The notes: generated by a model from the letters alone, not told the origin. Positions 1 to 7,242 are shown, counted from the stretch's first letter. The stretch: 11,836 bases of DNA from Mailhella sp. (GCA_017940105.1 JAGAZG010000193.1:1-11836); one strand, 5' to 3'. Numbers and translations: made by a program.

Positions 1-3000
1 CCATTTATGGCAACGCTGACGGCTGATGCCTCTGCCTCGGCAAAAGGCATTCATGCCCATCTTCATGCTCAGCGGGATGACATGAAGGTCAGGCCATTCT
101 CAGTTCTTCTGGATATTGATCCGGACTGGCAGATAAAAGCCAGGATAGACGGCAGCGACATGGGCATAGCCGCTAAACTCCCTGATCTGCCGCTGCAGGA
201 TGCCGCCCTTGCGTTTCGTGCAGACGCTGCCGGCACCATTGAAAAATTTATTCTTGACATATCAACAGAAATTCTCCAGCGCAGCGCAAAACAGCCTGTT
301 TCAGAAAATATGGCCCAGCTCGCTTCGTTGTCAGCAGGAGCGGCAGTGACACTGTCTTCAAGCAGCGTTGAGGCAGACGTAGACGCCATCCTCAAAACAG
401 GCAGCAGCGCCTCCCCCCTGTGGCAGCTTGCCGGTCAGAAAAACGGGCTCGCCGAGGTTAAATTTTCCGGACACGCCGCTGTTTCTGACAGTGTTGATTT
501 CAACGGTGAAACATCTCTGAAATTTTCTGATATGCAGTGGGGATCCGAACTGGTTGGCCAGCTATTGGGAAGTGCCCCTTCCATAACCTTTTCCATGGGC
601 GCCAAAAAAGACAGCAACGGAGGCATATCGGCGCAGCTTGCCAATGCAGTTGTACATGCGCAAAAAGTAAATGCCGATGCCAGGGGATCGATAAACCTTG
701 CGCCTGATTTCAATCTGAAAAACCCAGAAAGCAATATAAACTTTAATGCAAATCTTGAACTTTCTGAAATCACTATTCCGTCAGAACATTTTGCTGTCGA
801 CGCTGCTATTGCCGCTGGCGTCAAGGGATCTTTTAATGCGCTTGACGTCACTGCCGAGGCAAAAAGCAACCGTCTGCAAGCCGGCACGGCTTCTTTAAAA
901 GACACAGCCATTAAATTTTTGCTGCCCTGCGCAGACCTGCCGCGCCTTCTGGCCGACCTGCCACTGCTTTTAAATCAGATGCAGAGTTCTTCTCCTTCCA
1001 GCGATTCATCTTCAGAGCGCCTTGTTTCCCATGACCCTCTGCTGACCGGAAAATGCTCGCTGGCAAGCAGCGTAAACGGGCAAAAGGTTTCATTTGATTC
1101 CGGCTGGACAGTCAAAGATACCGGCAATGCCATAACGTTTTCTCTGGATAACATGACGCTTGCGGCTGATAAAACCGATTTACACGGAAAGCTGACGGCA
1201 GAGATGCCTTTTCAACCGGCTGTGCCAGAAACGGGCAGCATAGCATACCACATGGGCTTTGCCATGCCGATACTGAGAGGAGAGCTTGACGCAAGCGTCA
1301 GCCATTGGAAGACACTGTCGGACATTACCGGCATGAAGATTTCAGGCGAGCCGCTTACAGCCAGGATTCAACTGACGCATGATCATGCGCAGCACATATC
1401 TTTTAAAAGCAATCTTGCTCAACTGTCCATACGGAATGGTTCAGCCGACCTTGTTGGACTGAAAGGTTTTTCAGCGGATTTTAATGCAGATGATCTCTGG
1501 GGCTGGCCTAACCTGACCCTGAAAACTTCACTTGGATCATTTGCAGCCGCCGGCATGCAGGGATCAGGCGCAGCACTTGCTGTCAATGCCGGAACGCGCG
1601 GTCCTGAAAATGATGAAACACGAACAAAGTCCCTGGATGCGTTATCCGCGCTTTCTCTTTCTGCCCATTTTTCCGACAATGAACTGGGCATGGGCGCTAC
1701 AACTCTTAAGAATTCTGACCTGAAGCTATCTATTCCTCGCGCTGACGTGCTCCATTTAATGGAAGCTCTTCCTGCTGCACTGCAGAATCTGCAAAATTCG
1801 CTTGCAGGAACCCCATCGCAGGAGATTAAGGCTGAACAGGAAACCAGCCTGCTTGCCGGCGGAGCGGCCATGTCAAGCATAGTAAACGGACAAAAGCTTG
1901 GTTTTAATTCTGAATGGAGCATTGAAAACAAGGCATCAGGTCTTTTGTTTTCTTTGGATAAGCTTGCCGTTGCGGCTGACAATGCGGGCATATCCGGCAA
2001 CCTGTCAGCCGAACTGCCGCATGTTCTCGAAAAGGCGGCCGATGGCAGCATTGCTGAAATGCTTGGAATCCCCTTGCCTGCCGTGCGCGGCTCGTTGAAA
2101 ATCAACATTTCGCAATGGAAGCCTCTGGCAGAAATATTGCATGCCAATATAAGCGGAACGCCCTTTAACGCCGCACTGACTTTTGATTTTGATAAGACGC
2201 AAAGCGCCGGGCTGGATGCTTCTTTGGCTAAGTTTTCTGTCAGGGACAAGACTCAGGCTATCTCCCTTGACGGTTTCAGAACGGCTATGAAAGCAAGCGA
2301 TCTATGGGGCAGCCCTTTAATCAGCATTAATATGAATCTCAGCGAACTGAAAGCTGATCAGCTTTCTGTGAACAGTGCATCTGCCAATGTTTCAGGCGGA
2401 TTAAACGATGCCGCATTCTCTTTTGTATCAAAAGGAGATATTCTTGCTGAGATCTCCGGCAAATGGAAACCTGGAGAGCTCAGCCTGCAAAAGCTGTCGG
2501 CGCAGGCTTTGCCTGCCTTGCTTGGACTGGATGGAAAAACTCCGCTCGGATTCCGACTTGAAAAGGCTGCATCCATCAAATATTCTGCTGACTCTGTTTC
2601 AACCTCTGGGCTGAACGTATCGTTTCTTCCCGCTGGAAAGCTAGCCGTGTCTGGCTCAGCCTCACCGGGCAAAATGGATATGAAGGCGGCGCTCAGCTCT
2701 CTTGATCTTGATAAATTCCAGGCAATACTTCCTGAAATTCCCAAGGGCAACATCGCGTTCAATACCCGCTTGACCGGCTCCCCCATAGCTCCTGCCGGCG
2801 ATTTTGACCTGCATCTTAGAAATATTAAGGCAACGGATGCTGTTCCGGCGGTAAGCGCAAATATTGGCGGCAAATTTCGCCCTGCAGCAAAATCCCGGAT
2901 GCTTGACATTAAAGTAATGCTCGAAGAACAGACTAAAAAAAGCTTCGGTCTTGAAAAGGCTGACATTGCTGCCGCCATTCCTTTCACCGCACCAGCCTCC

Positions 3001-4320
3001 GGATTTGCCCTTCCTGACCTGGATGCCCCCCTTCAGGCTCATCTGTCACTGCGCGGAAAACTTGATACGCTGTGGAAGCTTGTGCCGGTTTCGGACCAAA
3101 AAATGTCTGGCATTGCAGCCATTGACGCTTCTGTGAGGGGAAAGGCTTCCTCTCCTGTTGTTGATGCCAGCGTATTGCTTGATGAGGGGCGTTTCATTGA
3201 CATAGCTCAGGGGCTGGAATTGCGTTCCATGAAGCTAAAGGCCGACGCCAGGCAGGTGCAGCCGCTTGCACAGCAAGGAAAGGTTGACATTGATTTTTCT
3301 GCCAGGGATACCAAGCAAGGGACGCTTGGCCTTAAGGGCTCAGTGGATCTGACCACGATGAATGTTGCCATTAACGGAGCGATAAAATCTCTTGCTCCCT
3401 TGCATCGGCAGGATATTAATGCTGTGCTTTCAGGCAGCCTTGGCGTCAAGGGCAATGCAGCTAATCCTTCTGTTATCGCCGACATTACCGTAGACAAGGG
3501 ACGCATTGAGCTTATAAAGCTCCCTGGCGGCGATATTACTGAACTTGAAATATATCGCCCGGAAGACGAAAAACAGAAAAAAACAGGAGAAGCGTCTCCC
3601 GGAAATCTTGACGTCCATGTTCGCATACCGAACCAGTTTTTCATCCGAGGATACGGGCTGGACTGCGAATGGAAGGGTGACATATATGTCAAGGGACCGA
3701 TGAACAGGCCGGCGGTTACTGGAGGTCTTCAGGCAGTCAGAGGAACCCTTGATATTTTGAGCAAGAATTTCAAGCTTGCCGAAGGAGAAGTTCGCTTTGA
3801 TGGCGGATGGCCCGTCAGCCCCTTGCTGAACATCGACATGGAATACCAGGCCGCCAACATCACTGCTGACATTATTGTGGGCGGCACCGCTTCTAATCCA
3901 AAGCTTACGCTTACAAGCAAGCCGGTAATGCCAAATGACGAAATTCTTTCGCAAGTTCTTTTTGGCCAGTCTTCCGGCAGCCTCAGCCATGTCCAGGCTT
4001 TGCAGATGGCCTCGGCGGCTGCAACGCTCGCCGGTTTTGGGGATGCCGATGTAATGGGCAAGGGGCGCAAAGCCCTTGGCGTGGATGTTTTCAAGCTCAA
4101 TTCTGACAATGACGGGAAAGATTCGGACGTTTCTCGCACCTCTCTTGAGATGGGCACGTATATTCGGGATGACATATATGTAGGCATGGAACAAGGCGTT
4201 GGAAAAAGCAGCGACACAGGCGCTGTTGTGGAAATTGAGCTTCTGCCGGGACTGGGAGCCCAGGCAAAAACATTCAGCAACAAATCAGAGTTCGGTCTTA
4301 AATGGAAAAAGAATTATTGA
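1..4320 (+). CDS. tamB: TamB-like translocation and assembly module protein (DUF490 C-terminus), 5'-partial
   Basis: TamB proteins are inner-membrane-anchored periplasmic beta-groove proteins that span to the outer membrane and act with BamA/TamA-type partners and in phospholipid transport. What is seen: about 1437 residues from the first in-frame ATG (position 7), of low-complexity beta-rich AsmA/TamB character. The C-terminal 350 or so residues have family hallmarks: a 'VLFGQSSGSLS' segment followed by an alanine-rich 'QALQMASAAATLAG' helix, then a final beta stretch with 'YVGMEQGVG' that ends in an aromatic residue (KKNY). The frame is open to base 1, the ATG at 7 has no Shine-Dalgarno, and the usual N-terminal membrane anchor is missing. 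The gene therefore almost certainly starts before the window. Residues about 279-820 hold two tandem copies of a 270-residue module. The stop overlaps the next start, so the gene is coupled to the thioesterase gene. Family call is strong; the exact role (lipid transport or autotransporter assembly) is not resolved. Confidence 0.9.
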   Translation, partial: PFMATLTADASASAKGIHAHLHAQRDDMKVRPFSVLLDIDPDWQIKARIDGSDMGIAAKLPDLPLQDAALAFRADAAGTIEKFILDISTEILQRSAKQPVSENMAQLASLSAGAAVTLSSSSVEADVDAILKTGSSASPLWQLAGQKNGLAEVKFSGHAAVSDSVDFNGETSLKFSDMQWGSELVGQLLGSAPSITFSMGAKKDSNGGISAQLANAVVHAQKVNADARGSINLAPDFNLKNPESNINFNANLELSEITIPSEHFAVDAAIAAGVKGSFNALDVTAEAKSNRLQAGTASLKDTAIKFLLPCADLPRLLADLPLLLNQMQSSSPSSDSSSERLVSHDPLLTGKCSLASSVNGQKVSFDSGWTVKDTGNAITFSLDNMTLAADKTDLHGKLTAEMPFQPAVPETGSIAYHMGFAMPILRGELDASVSHWKTLSDITGMKISGEPLTARIQLTHDHAQHISFKSNLAQLSIRNGSADLVGLKGFSADFNADDLWGWPNLTLKTSLGSFAAAGMQGSGAALAVNAGTRGPENDETRTKSLDALSALSLSAHFSDNELGMGATTLKNSDLKLSIPRADVLHLMEALPAALQNLQNSLAGTPSQEIKAEQETSLLAGGAAMSSIVNGQKLGFNSEWSIENKASGLLFSLDKLAVAADNAGISGNLSAELPHVLEKAADGSIAEMLGIPLPAVRGSLKINISQWKPLAEILHANISGTPFNAALTFDFDKTQSAGLDASLAKFSVRDKTQAISLDGFRTAMKASDLWGSPLISINMNLSELKADQLSVNSASANVSGGLNDAAFSFVSKGDILAEISGKWKPGELSLQKLSAQALPALLGLDGKTPLGFRLEKAASIKYSADSVSTSGLNVSFLPAGKLAVSGSASPGKMDMKAALSSLDLDKFQAILPEIPKGNIAFNTRLTGSPIAPAGDFDLHLRNIKATDAVPAVSANIGGKFRPAAKSRMLDIKVMLEEQTKKSFGLEKADIAAAIPFTAPASGFALPDLDAPLQAHLSLRGKLDTLWKLVPVSDQKMSGIAAIDASVRGKASSPVVDASVLLDEGRFIDIAQGLELRSMKLKADARQVQPLAQQGKVDIDFSARDTKQGTLGLKGSVDLTTMNVAINGAIKSLAPLHRQDINAVLSGSLGVKGNAANPSVIADITVDKGRIELIKLPGGDITELEIYRPEDEKQKKTGEASPGNLDVHVRIPNQFFIRGYGLDCEWKGDIYVKGPMNRPAVTGGLQAVRGTLDILSKNFKLAEGEVRFDGGWPVSPLLNIDMEYQAANITADIIVGGTASNPKLTLTSKPVMPNDEILSQVLFGQSSGSLSHVQALQMASAAATLAGFGDADVMGKGRKALGVDVFKLNSDNDGKDSDVSRTSLEMGTYIRDDIYVGMEQGVGKSSDTGAVVEIELLPGLGAQAKTFSNKSEFGLKWKKNY
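841..1650 (+). repeat. Internal protein-level tandem module of TamB, copy 1
   Basis: This copy encodes about residues 279-548 of the TamB frame. Landmarks that recur in copy 2 are 'TASLKDTAIKF', 'DLPRLLADLP', 'VNGQKVSFDSGW', 'FSLDNMTLAADKT', 'ISGEPLTARI' and 'DLWGWP'. The landmarks sit 269-270 residues before their partners, so the period is about 810 nt. Similarity is clear in protein but diverged in DNA, which suggests an old duplication. The edges are approximate. Confidence 0.8.
1651..2400 (+). repeat. Internal protein-level tandem module of TamB, copy 2
   Basis: This copy encodes about residues 549-798. The matching landmarks are 'ATTLKNSDLKL', 'DVLHLMEALP', 'VNGQKLGFNSEW', 'FSLDKLAVAADNA', 'ISGTPFNAAL' and 'DLWGSP', in the same order and spacing as copy 1. 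After 'DLWGSP' the two copies diverge and the protein returns to ordinary TamB-like sequence. The right edge is approximate. Confidence 0.8.
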
Positions 4321-5156
4321 TGACGCCGCGGAAATTCTGCCACGGCGGGGACCATGGCGACATTGTCAACCTGTATGAAATGCCTTTGACAGTCAGGTAT
4401 GGCGAAGTCGGACCTGACGGACTGACCTCGCTTTCTTCTCTGGGTAACTGGCTTCAGGAAGCGGCAGGTCTAAGCGCCGACACCCTGCACTTTGGTTCTG
4501 AACAGCTTTTTTCCAGAGGCCTCACCTGGATTTTGATGAGGCTTGTGCTGCGCTTATTCAGGCTTCCACGCATTGGAGAACATCTTAACGTGCTTACCTG
4601 GCCATCAAAAATGGATCATTTTGGTTTTCGCGGATATGCCATTTATGATGAAGGACATGCTTGCCTTGCGAAGGGCGGCAGTGCATGGGCCGTCATGGAG
4701 ACTGCTTCACGCAGCATTGTTTCCCTGCCGGATGATCTCCGTAAAAGCTACCCCGACAATGCCAGTCCCTGTGATGATTTCAGCTGCCGCGTCCTGCCAC
4801 GGGTAAAAAACAATGTGCTGCAAAGTTCGTTTTTGCGCGTCAGGCATGACGACCTTGACATCAACCGGCATGTCAACAACACGCGTTACCTGGCCTGGAT
4901 TATGGAGCCGGTATCACGGGAATTTCTGAAGCAGCATCATCTGCACGAAAGCCCTTCGCTCATAGACGTTTCTTTCAGGGCAGAATGCTTTCCCCAGGAT
5001 GAGCTCGCAAGCGTTTTTGCCGACTGCGGGCAGCCTGAATCACTCGGCCTTGCTGATACCGGACAATTCAGATGCTTTTCTCATGCCATAAGAAAGCTGC
5101 CCGGCGGCCAGGATGTCTGCAGGGCCATTTCCGCCTGGAAAACAGACAGGGCGTAA
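4320..5156 (+). CDS. Acyl-ACP thioesterase (FatA/FatB-like, double hotdog)
   Basis: It hydrolyses acyl-acyl carrier protein to free fatty acid and ACP in the cytoplasm, ending or diverting fatty-acid synthesis. What is seen: 278 residues with two hotdog halves. The first half has 'VRYGEVGPDG' and 'LGNWLQEAAG' (residues 25-50). The second carries the plant-type catalytic signature 'DLDINRHVNNTRYLAWI', with D180, N182 and H184, and further on 'FRAEC', with E222 and C223. These match the Asp-Asn-His and Glu-Cys residues known from plant FatB enzymes, so the active site appears intact. Start choice: the ATG at 4320 overlaps the tamB stop as TGATG and has GGAAAAAG 8 nt upstream at 4304-4311. An in-frame ATG at 4302 is possible but would sit on that purine run. 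The tight overlap implies translational coupling to tamB. Chain-length preference cannot be read from sequence alone. Confidence 0.9.
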   Translation: MTPRKFCHGGDHGDIVNLYEMPLTVRYGEVGPDGLTSLSSLGNWLQEAAGLSADTLHFGSEQLFSRGLTWILMRLVLRLFRLPRIGEHLNVLTWPSKMDHFGFRGYAIYDEGHACLAKGGSAWAVMETASRSIVSLPDDLRKSYPDNASPCDDFSCRVLPRVKNNVLQSSFLRVRHDDLDINRHVNNTRYLAWIMEPVSREFLKQHHLHESPSLIDVSFRAECFPQDELASVFADCGQPESLGLADTGQFRCFSHAIRKLPGGQDVCRAISAWKTDRA

Positions 5157-5160
5157 AGCT

Positions 5161-5340
5161 ATGCAGATCCTCCACCTGGCTGTAAACATACTGGCGCCGG
5201 CAGCCGTTATCTTTTGCGTCCTGCTTGCAATCGCAGGAATATGCATCGGGTTGGCCGCCCTGCTCCGCCGCTTTGCAAAATTTGCATCAGCCAGGCGTTC
5301 AGCCGGCATAGCCTCAAAGGATGAGAGCGTAAATGGTTAA
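5161..5340 (+). CDS. Small single-pass membrane protein of unknown function
   Basis: A 59-residue ORF starts 4 nt after the thioesterase stop, with a modest AGGG at 5148-5151, about 9 nt upstream of its ATG. Residues about 6-35 form one long hydrophobic segment. It is followed by a basic stretch (RRFAKFASARR) and a polar tail, so an N-out, C-in single-pass inner-membrane protein is expected by the positive-inside rule. I do not recognise a family. Its position at the end of the tamB-thioesterase operon suggests an envelope-linked role, by inference only. A frame extending back to a GTG/ATG near 5113 exists but would overlap the thioesterase deeply and is less likely. Its stop codon overlaps the stop of the convergent gene. 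Confidence 0.6.
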   Translation: MQILHLAVNILAPAAVIFCVLLAIAGICIGLAALLRRFAKFASARRSAGIASKDESVNG

Positions 5341-5825
5341 AATTTTCGTCCTGGCAAGAATCCTTTGACGGCTTCTTTGACAAAGCTGTCATACCTGCTC
5401 TTTAACGCCGCGGGATATTCAATGCTCATGGTCATGACGGCATCGTCGGTATAGAAACTTTTGACATAGTAGATGTTGTTCCCTCGTCTGCCGGAAACAA
5501 CGTACCAGCGCTGACTGGTGTTGACGACCGAATACTCAGCCCGTGAATCGCGGGCCCGCTGATAAAAGTCTTTTTCTGTAAGGCCGAAAACGTCTTGATC
5601 CAGCGAACCCCATACGCGCATTTCAAGGCCATGCCCGTCTGAAACGGTAATGCCGTCGCCATTGTCGGCTTCGTAAACGCGGTATGCCCCGGGAGCCCAT
5701 TTAACCGTGAAGCCGTACCGCTCATTGTGATAAGATGGATCTGCAGGATCAGTCTGTATTTCAGACGCAACAGCAGAAGACAAGAGCAAAAGAACCGCGG
5801 CAACGGCAATAAGCATTTTTTTCAT
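5337..5825 (-). CDS. Secreted hypothetical protein, PsbP-like pattern
   Basis: 162 residues with a clear Sec signal peptide: MKK, a leucine/alanine-rich core, then cleavage near 'AVASE' at residue about 21. The mature part opens with 'YHNERYGFTVKWAPG', then 'ENGDG'-like 'DNGDGITVSDGHGLEMRVWG'. This pattern (NERYGF, NGDG, a short beta-strand rich domain) resembles a group of small periplasmic proteobacterial proteins of PsbP-like character, though I cannot name a characterised member. No catalytic motif is evident. Start choice: the ATG at 5825 has GGAG 7 nt upstream. The longer frame to 5885 would run through a terminator hairpin and lacks a signal-peptide start. The gene lies after the DUF1232 gene but behind that terminator, and it converges on region A with a 4-nt overlap. 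Confidence 0.75.
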   Translation of the reverse strand: MKKMLIAVAAVLLLLSSAVASEIQTDPADPSYHNERYGFTVKWAPGAYRVYEADNGDGITVSDGHGLEMRVWGSLDQDVFGLTEKDFYQRARDSRAEYSVVNTSQRWYVVSGRRGNNIYYVKSFYTDDAVMTMSIEYPAALKSRYDSFVKEAVKGFLPGRKF

Positions 5826-5843
5826 ATTTCTCCGGCATGCTGG

Positions 5844-5879
5844 AAAAAGGCCCGGCCCGCATGCGTACAGCCAGGCCTT
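5844..5879 (-). terminator. Intrinsic terminator after the DUF1232 gene
   Basis: Read on the minus strand, AAGGCCTGGC (5879-5870) pairs with GCCGGGCCTT (5856-5847). This gives a 10-bp GC-rich stem with one T-G wobble, a 13-nt loop and a run of five T (5848-5844). It begins 8 nt beyond the DUF1232 stop and ends about 11 nt before the Shine-Dalgarno of the next gene. It would terminate or attenuate transcription between the two genes. The T-run is short, so read-through is plausible. Confidence 0.7.
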
Positions 5880-5887
5880 GCGCAACG

Positions 5888-6310
5888 TTATTCGGATAAA
5901 TCGTCTTTGTTCACGTCTTCTGGATTGTTGACGATTTCAGGACCAAACCACTGGGTGATTTTTTCTTCTACCTGACGGTTGATTTCTTCAGTAACGTACA
6001 TGGAAACTGAAACAAGCACAGCGGTAACTGCGGCGATATCGTCAGTAAAGCCAAGTACAGGAATAAAGTCCGGTATGAAATCCAACGGGCAGACGACATA
6101 GCCCAGGGCGCCTACGATCACGGCTTTTGCCTTTGCTGGAACGTGCGGACTCTGCAAAACATAATACAGCTGAAGAATTTTGCGCACGGTTTCTTTGCCA
6201 ATGGGCCCCAGAGTACGTGTCAGTTTGCTGAAAAGGGCTTCGGCGTCAAACGATCCGGCAAATTTTTGCAGCTTTTTGCCCAGGTCTTCAAAAGAAAGGT
6301 TATTGAACAT
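5888..6310 (-). CDS. DUF1232 / YkvA-family membrane-associated protein
   Basis: 140 residues. The DUF1232 signature is plain at residues about 75-95: 'CPLDFIPDFIPVLGFTDD', with conserved P-L-D-x-I-P-D and a following D-D, flanked by hydrophobic stretches (about 63-80 and 90-107) that could be membrane-inserted. Family members are small, widespread and of unsettled function; none is an enzyme with a known reaction. The N-terminal 60 residues are amphipathic ('LGKKLQKFAGSF') and the C-terminus is acidic. The start at 6310 is preceded by a strong GGGGAGG about 6 nt upstream. A terminator hairpin follows the stop, so it is probably largely monocistronic. Confidence 0.85.
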   Translation of the reverse strand: MFNNLSFEDLGKKLQKFAGSFDAEALFSKLTRTLGPIGKETVRKILQLYYVLQSPHVPAKAKAVIVGALGYVVCPLDFIPDFIPVLGFTDDIAAVTAVLVSVSMYVTEEINRQVEEKITQWFGPEIVNNPEDVNKDDLSE

Positions 6311-6375
6311 GGCAGCCTCCCCTGCTGGAATGAAACCTACAACATGATGCGGCGCAATGCCTGCGCTTGCCTTAA

Positions 6376-6403
6376 AGTTTAATCACGGCCCCATGATTAG
6401 CAA
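6376..6403 (-). promoter_or_regulatory. Candidate sigma70-type promoter for the DUF1232 gene
   Basis: On the minus strand TTGCTA (6403-6398) is followed after 16 nt by TAAACT (6381-6376). Transcription would start near 6370, giving a leader of about 60 nt before the ATG at 6310. Both hexamers deviate from consensus at two positions, so this is only a moderate match. Confidence 0.4.
6380..6399. promoter_or_regulatory. Short inverted repeat in the promoter spacer, possible operator
   Basis: TAATCA (6380-6385) and TGATTA (6394-6399) are perfect 6-bp inverted arms separated by 8 nt. The pair fills the spacer between the candidate -35 and -10 of the DUF1232 promoter, where a repressor would block RNA polymerase. 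Six-base arms can arise by chance in a region like this, so the operator reading is tentative. Confidence 0.25.
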
Positions 6404-6558
6404 GTTAATTCCCTTTGCTTTTTTGTTACAACATCTTTCAGCCGACTGCCCGCTCCGGATACCTAGCAATATCATCATGGAAGTCCAGCACATGTATTCA
6501 TGGATGTGCACCTGATATTTGGGAGGGAAATGCCCCTTTCAAAACGGGAGAAGAATCC

Positions 6559-6605
6559 CATGGGCTTCAGACCGGGGTACGTCAGTATCAGCCTGAAGGT
6601 CCATG
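6559..6605. repeat. Imperfect inverted repeat (hairpin)
   Basis: CATGG (6559-6563) pairs with CCATG (6601-6605), and CTTCAG (6565-6570) pairs with CTGAAG (6593-6598). A small asymmetric internal loop (G against GT) lies between the two helices. The terminal loop is about 22 nt. No T-run follows on either strand, so it is not a standard intrinsic terminator. It lies 40 nt upstream of the plus-strand promoter, so it is not in that gene's leader unless transcription begins further upstream. Confidence 0.4.
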
Positions 6606-6645
6606 TCTTATGCCAGAACGGTACTAACAATAAAACAAAGGACAG

Positions 6646-6674
6646 TTGATTGTATCGGAACTGTATGGTATAAA
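6646..6674 (+). promoter_or_regulatory. Sigma70-type promoter for the secreted-protein gene
   Basis: TTGATT (6646-6651) and TATAAA (6669-6674) are separated by exactly 17 nt. The predicted start near 6681 leaves a leader of about 24 nt that contains the GGAGG ribosome-binding site at 6694-6698. Hexamers and spacing are close to consensus. Confidence 0.65.
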
Positions 6675-6704
6675 AAAGCAAGTGTTGACTATCGGAGGCA
6701 CACA

Positions 6705-7232
6705 ATGATGTTAAAGGCAGCTCTTTGCTTTGCAGCCGCTTTGATGCTTGCTGCGGCTCCTGTAAAAGCTGATGAATTTGAAGCGGATAAAACGCTGCAC
6801 GGTCCATGGTATTCCTGCATCTACACCAGCGGTCAGGATGTGAGCGCCAGGCTGGGTATAAAAGGCGAAAATGCTGATTCGGCCCTTGTCATTGACCTGT
6901 ACAGTGATGGCAAGGATCCCATCGGCATCCGGTTATATTCGCCGTTGCAGGAAAGCATGCCTCCATTGGACGGCCGGACGAACCACGGATCCATTGATGT
7001 TGACGGCAGGCCCTGGAGTTCTGCCACTTACGCTGTCTATGCCCTCAGTGCTTCAGAATGCGCTTATGCATATCCAGACAAGGACATATTTGAAGGCTTT
7101 CGCAACGGCAAAGAATGCACCTTTCACATCATTAACGAATTCGGCGTGAAACGCAGCTTTACATTTTCACTTGATGGTTTTGCTGCTGCCTCTCAACGAG
7201 CTGCAGCGCTCCGCAATTCTCTGAAAAAATAA
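6705..7232 (+). CDS. Secreted hypothetical protein
   Basis: 175 residues with a typical Sec signal peptide (MMLKAALCFAAALMLAAA) and a probable cleavage site after 'VKA' at residue 22. The mature protein of about 153 residues is probably periplasmic. It contains three cysteines (38, 119, 138), a central 'GSIDVDGRPW' strand pattern and a C-terminal 'FTFSLDGFAAASQRAAAL' helix. I do not recognise a named family and see no catalytic motif. Start: the first of two adjacent ATGs at 6705 and 6708, 6 nt after GGAGG at 6694-6698. A longer open frame reaching 6603 crosses the promoter and is rejected. It is followed after 10 nt by a small cysteine-containing gene, probably co-transcribed. Confidence 0.75.
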   Translation: MMLKAALCFAAALMLAAAPVKADEFEADKTLHGPWYSCIYTSGQDVSARLGIKGENADSALVIDLYSDGKDPIGIRLYSPLQESMPPLDGRTNHGSIDVDGRPWSSATYAVYALSASECAYAYPDKDIFEGFRNGKECTFHIINEFGVKRSFTFSLDGFAAASQRAAALRNSLKK

Positions 7233-7242
7233 GGGAGAGATC

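Larger units (their letters stand above)
6311..6704. other. 394-nt divergent intergenic region
   Basis: This gap lies between the DUF1232 gene (minus) and a secreted-protein gene (plus). It holds a candidate minus-strand promoter with a palindrome near 6376-6403, an imperfect hairpin at 6559-6605 and a good plus-strand promoter at 6646-6674. The stretch 6404-6558 shows no convincing gene or site. Open frames crossing it have no family resemblance and no credible ribosome-binding site. The region is longer than any other intergenic stretch in the window, so an unannotated small RNA is possible. Confidence 0.6.

Noticed and set aside
1419..2249. 276-codon minus-strand open frame antisense to tamB
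   Set aside because: It lies wholly inside the well-supported tamB frame, has no family resemblance or signal and is explained by the low stop frequency opposite a GC-balanced coding frame. The same applies to the antisense frames at 2358-2987, 3207-3692 and 3430-4283.
5826..5885. N-terminal extension of the secreted PsbP-like protein
   Set aside because: The extension would be encoded by the terminator hairpin and would bury the signal peptide 20 residues inside. The ATG at 5825 has a proper ribosome-binding site.
6530..6649. 39-codon plus-strand ORF preceded by GGGAGGG
   Set aside because: The purine run leaves only about 3 nt before the ATG, the product has no recognisable feature, and its end overlaps the -35 of the following promoter. 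Kept only as a point to check against ribosome profiling.
6475..6807. 110-codon minus-strand open frame
   Set aside because: It runs across the plus-strand promoter and into the signal-peptide coding region of the secreted protein, without a ribosome-binding site or family match.
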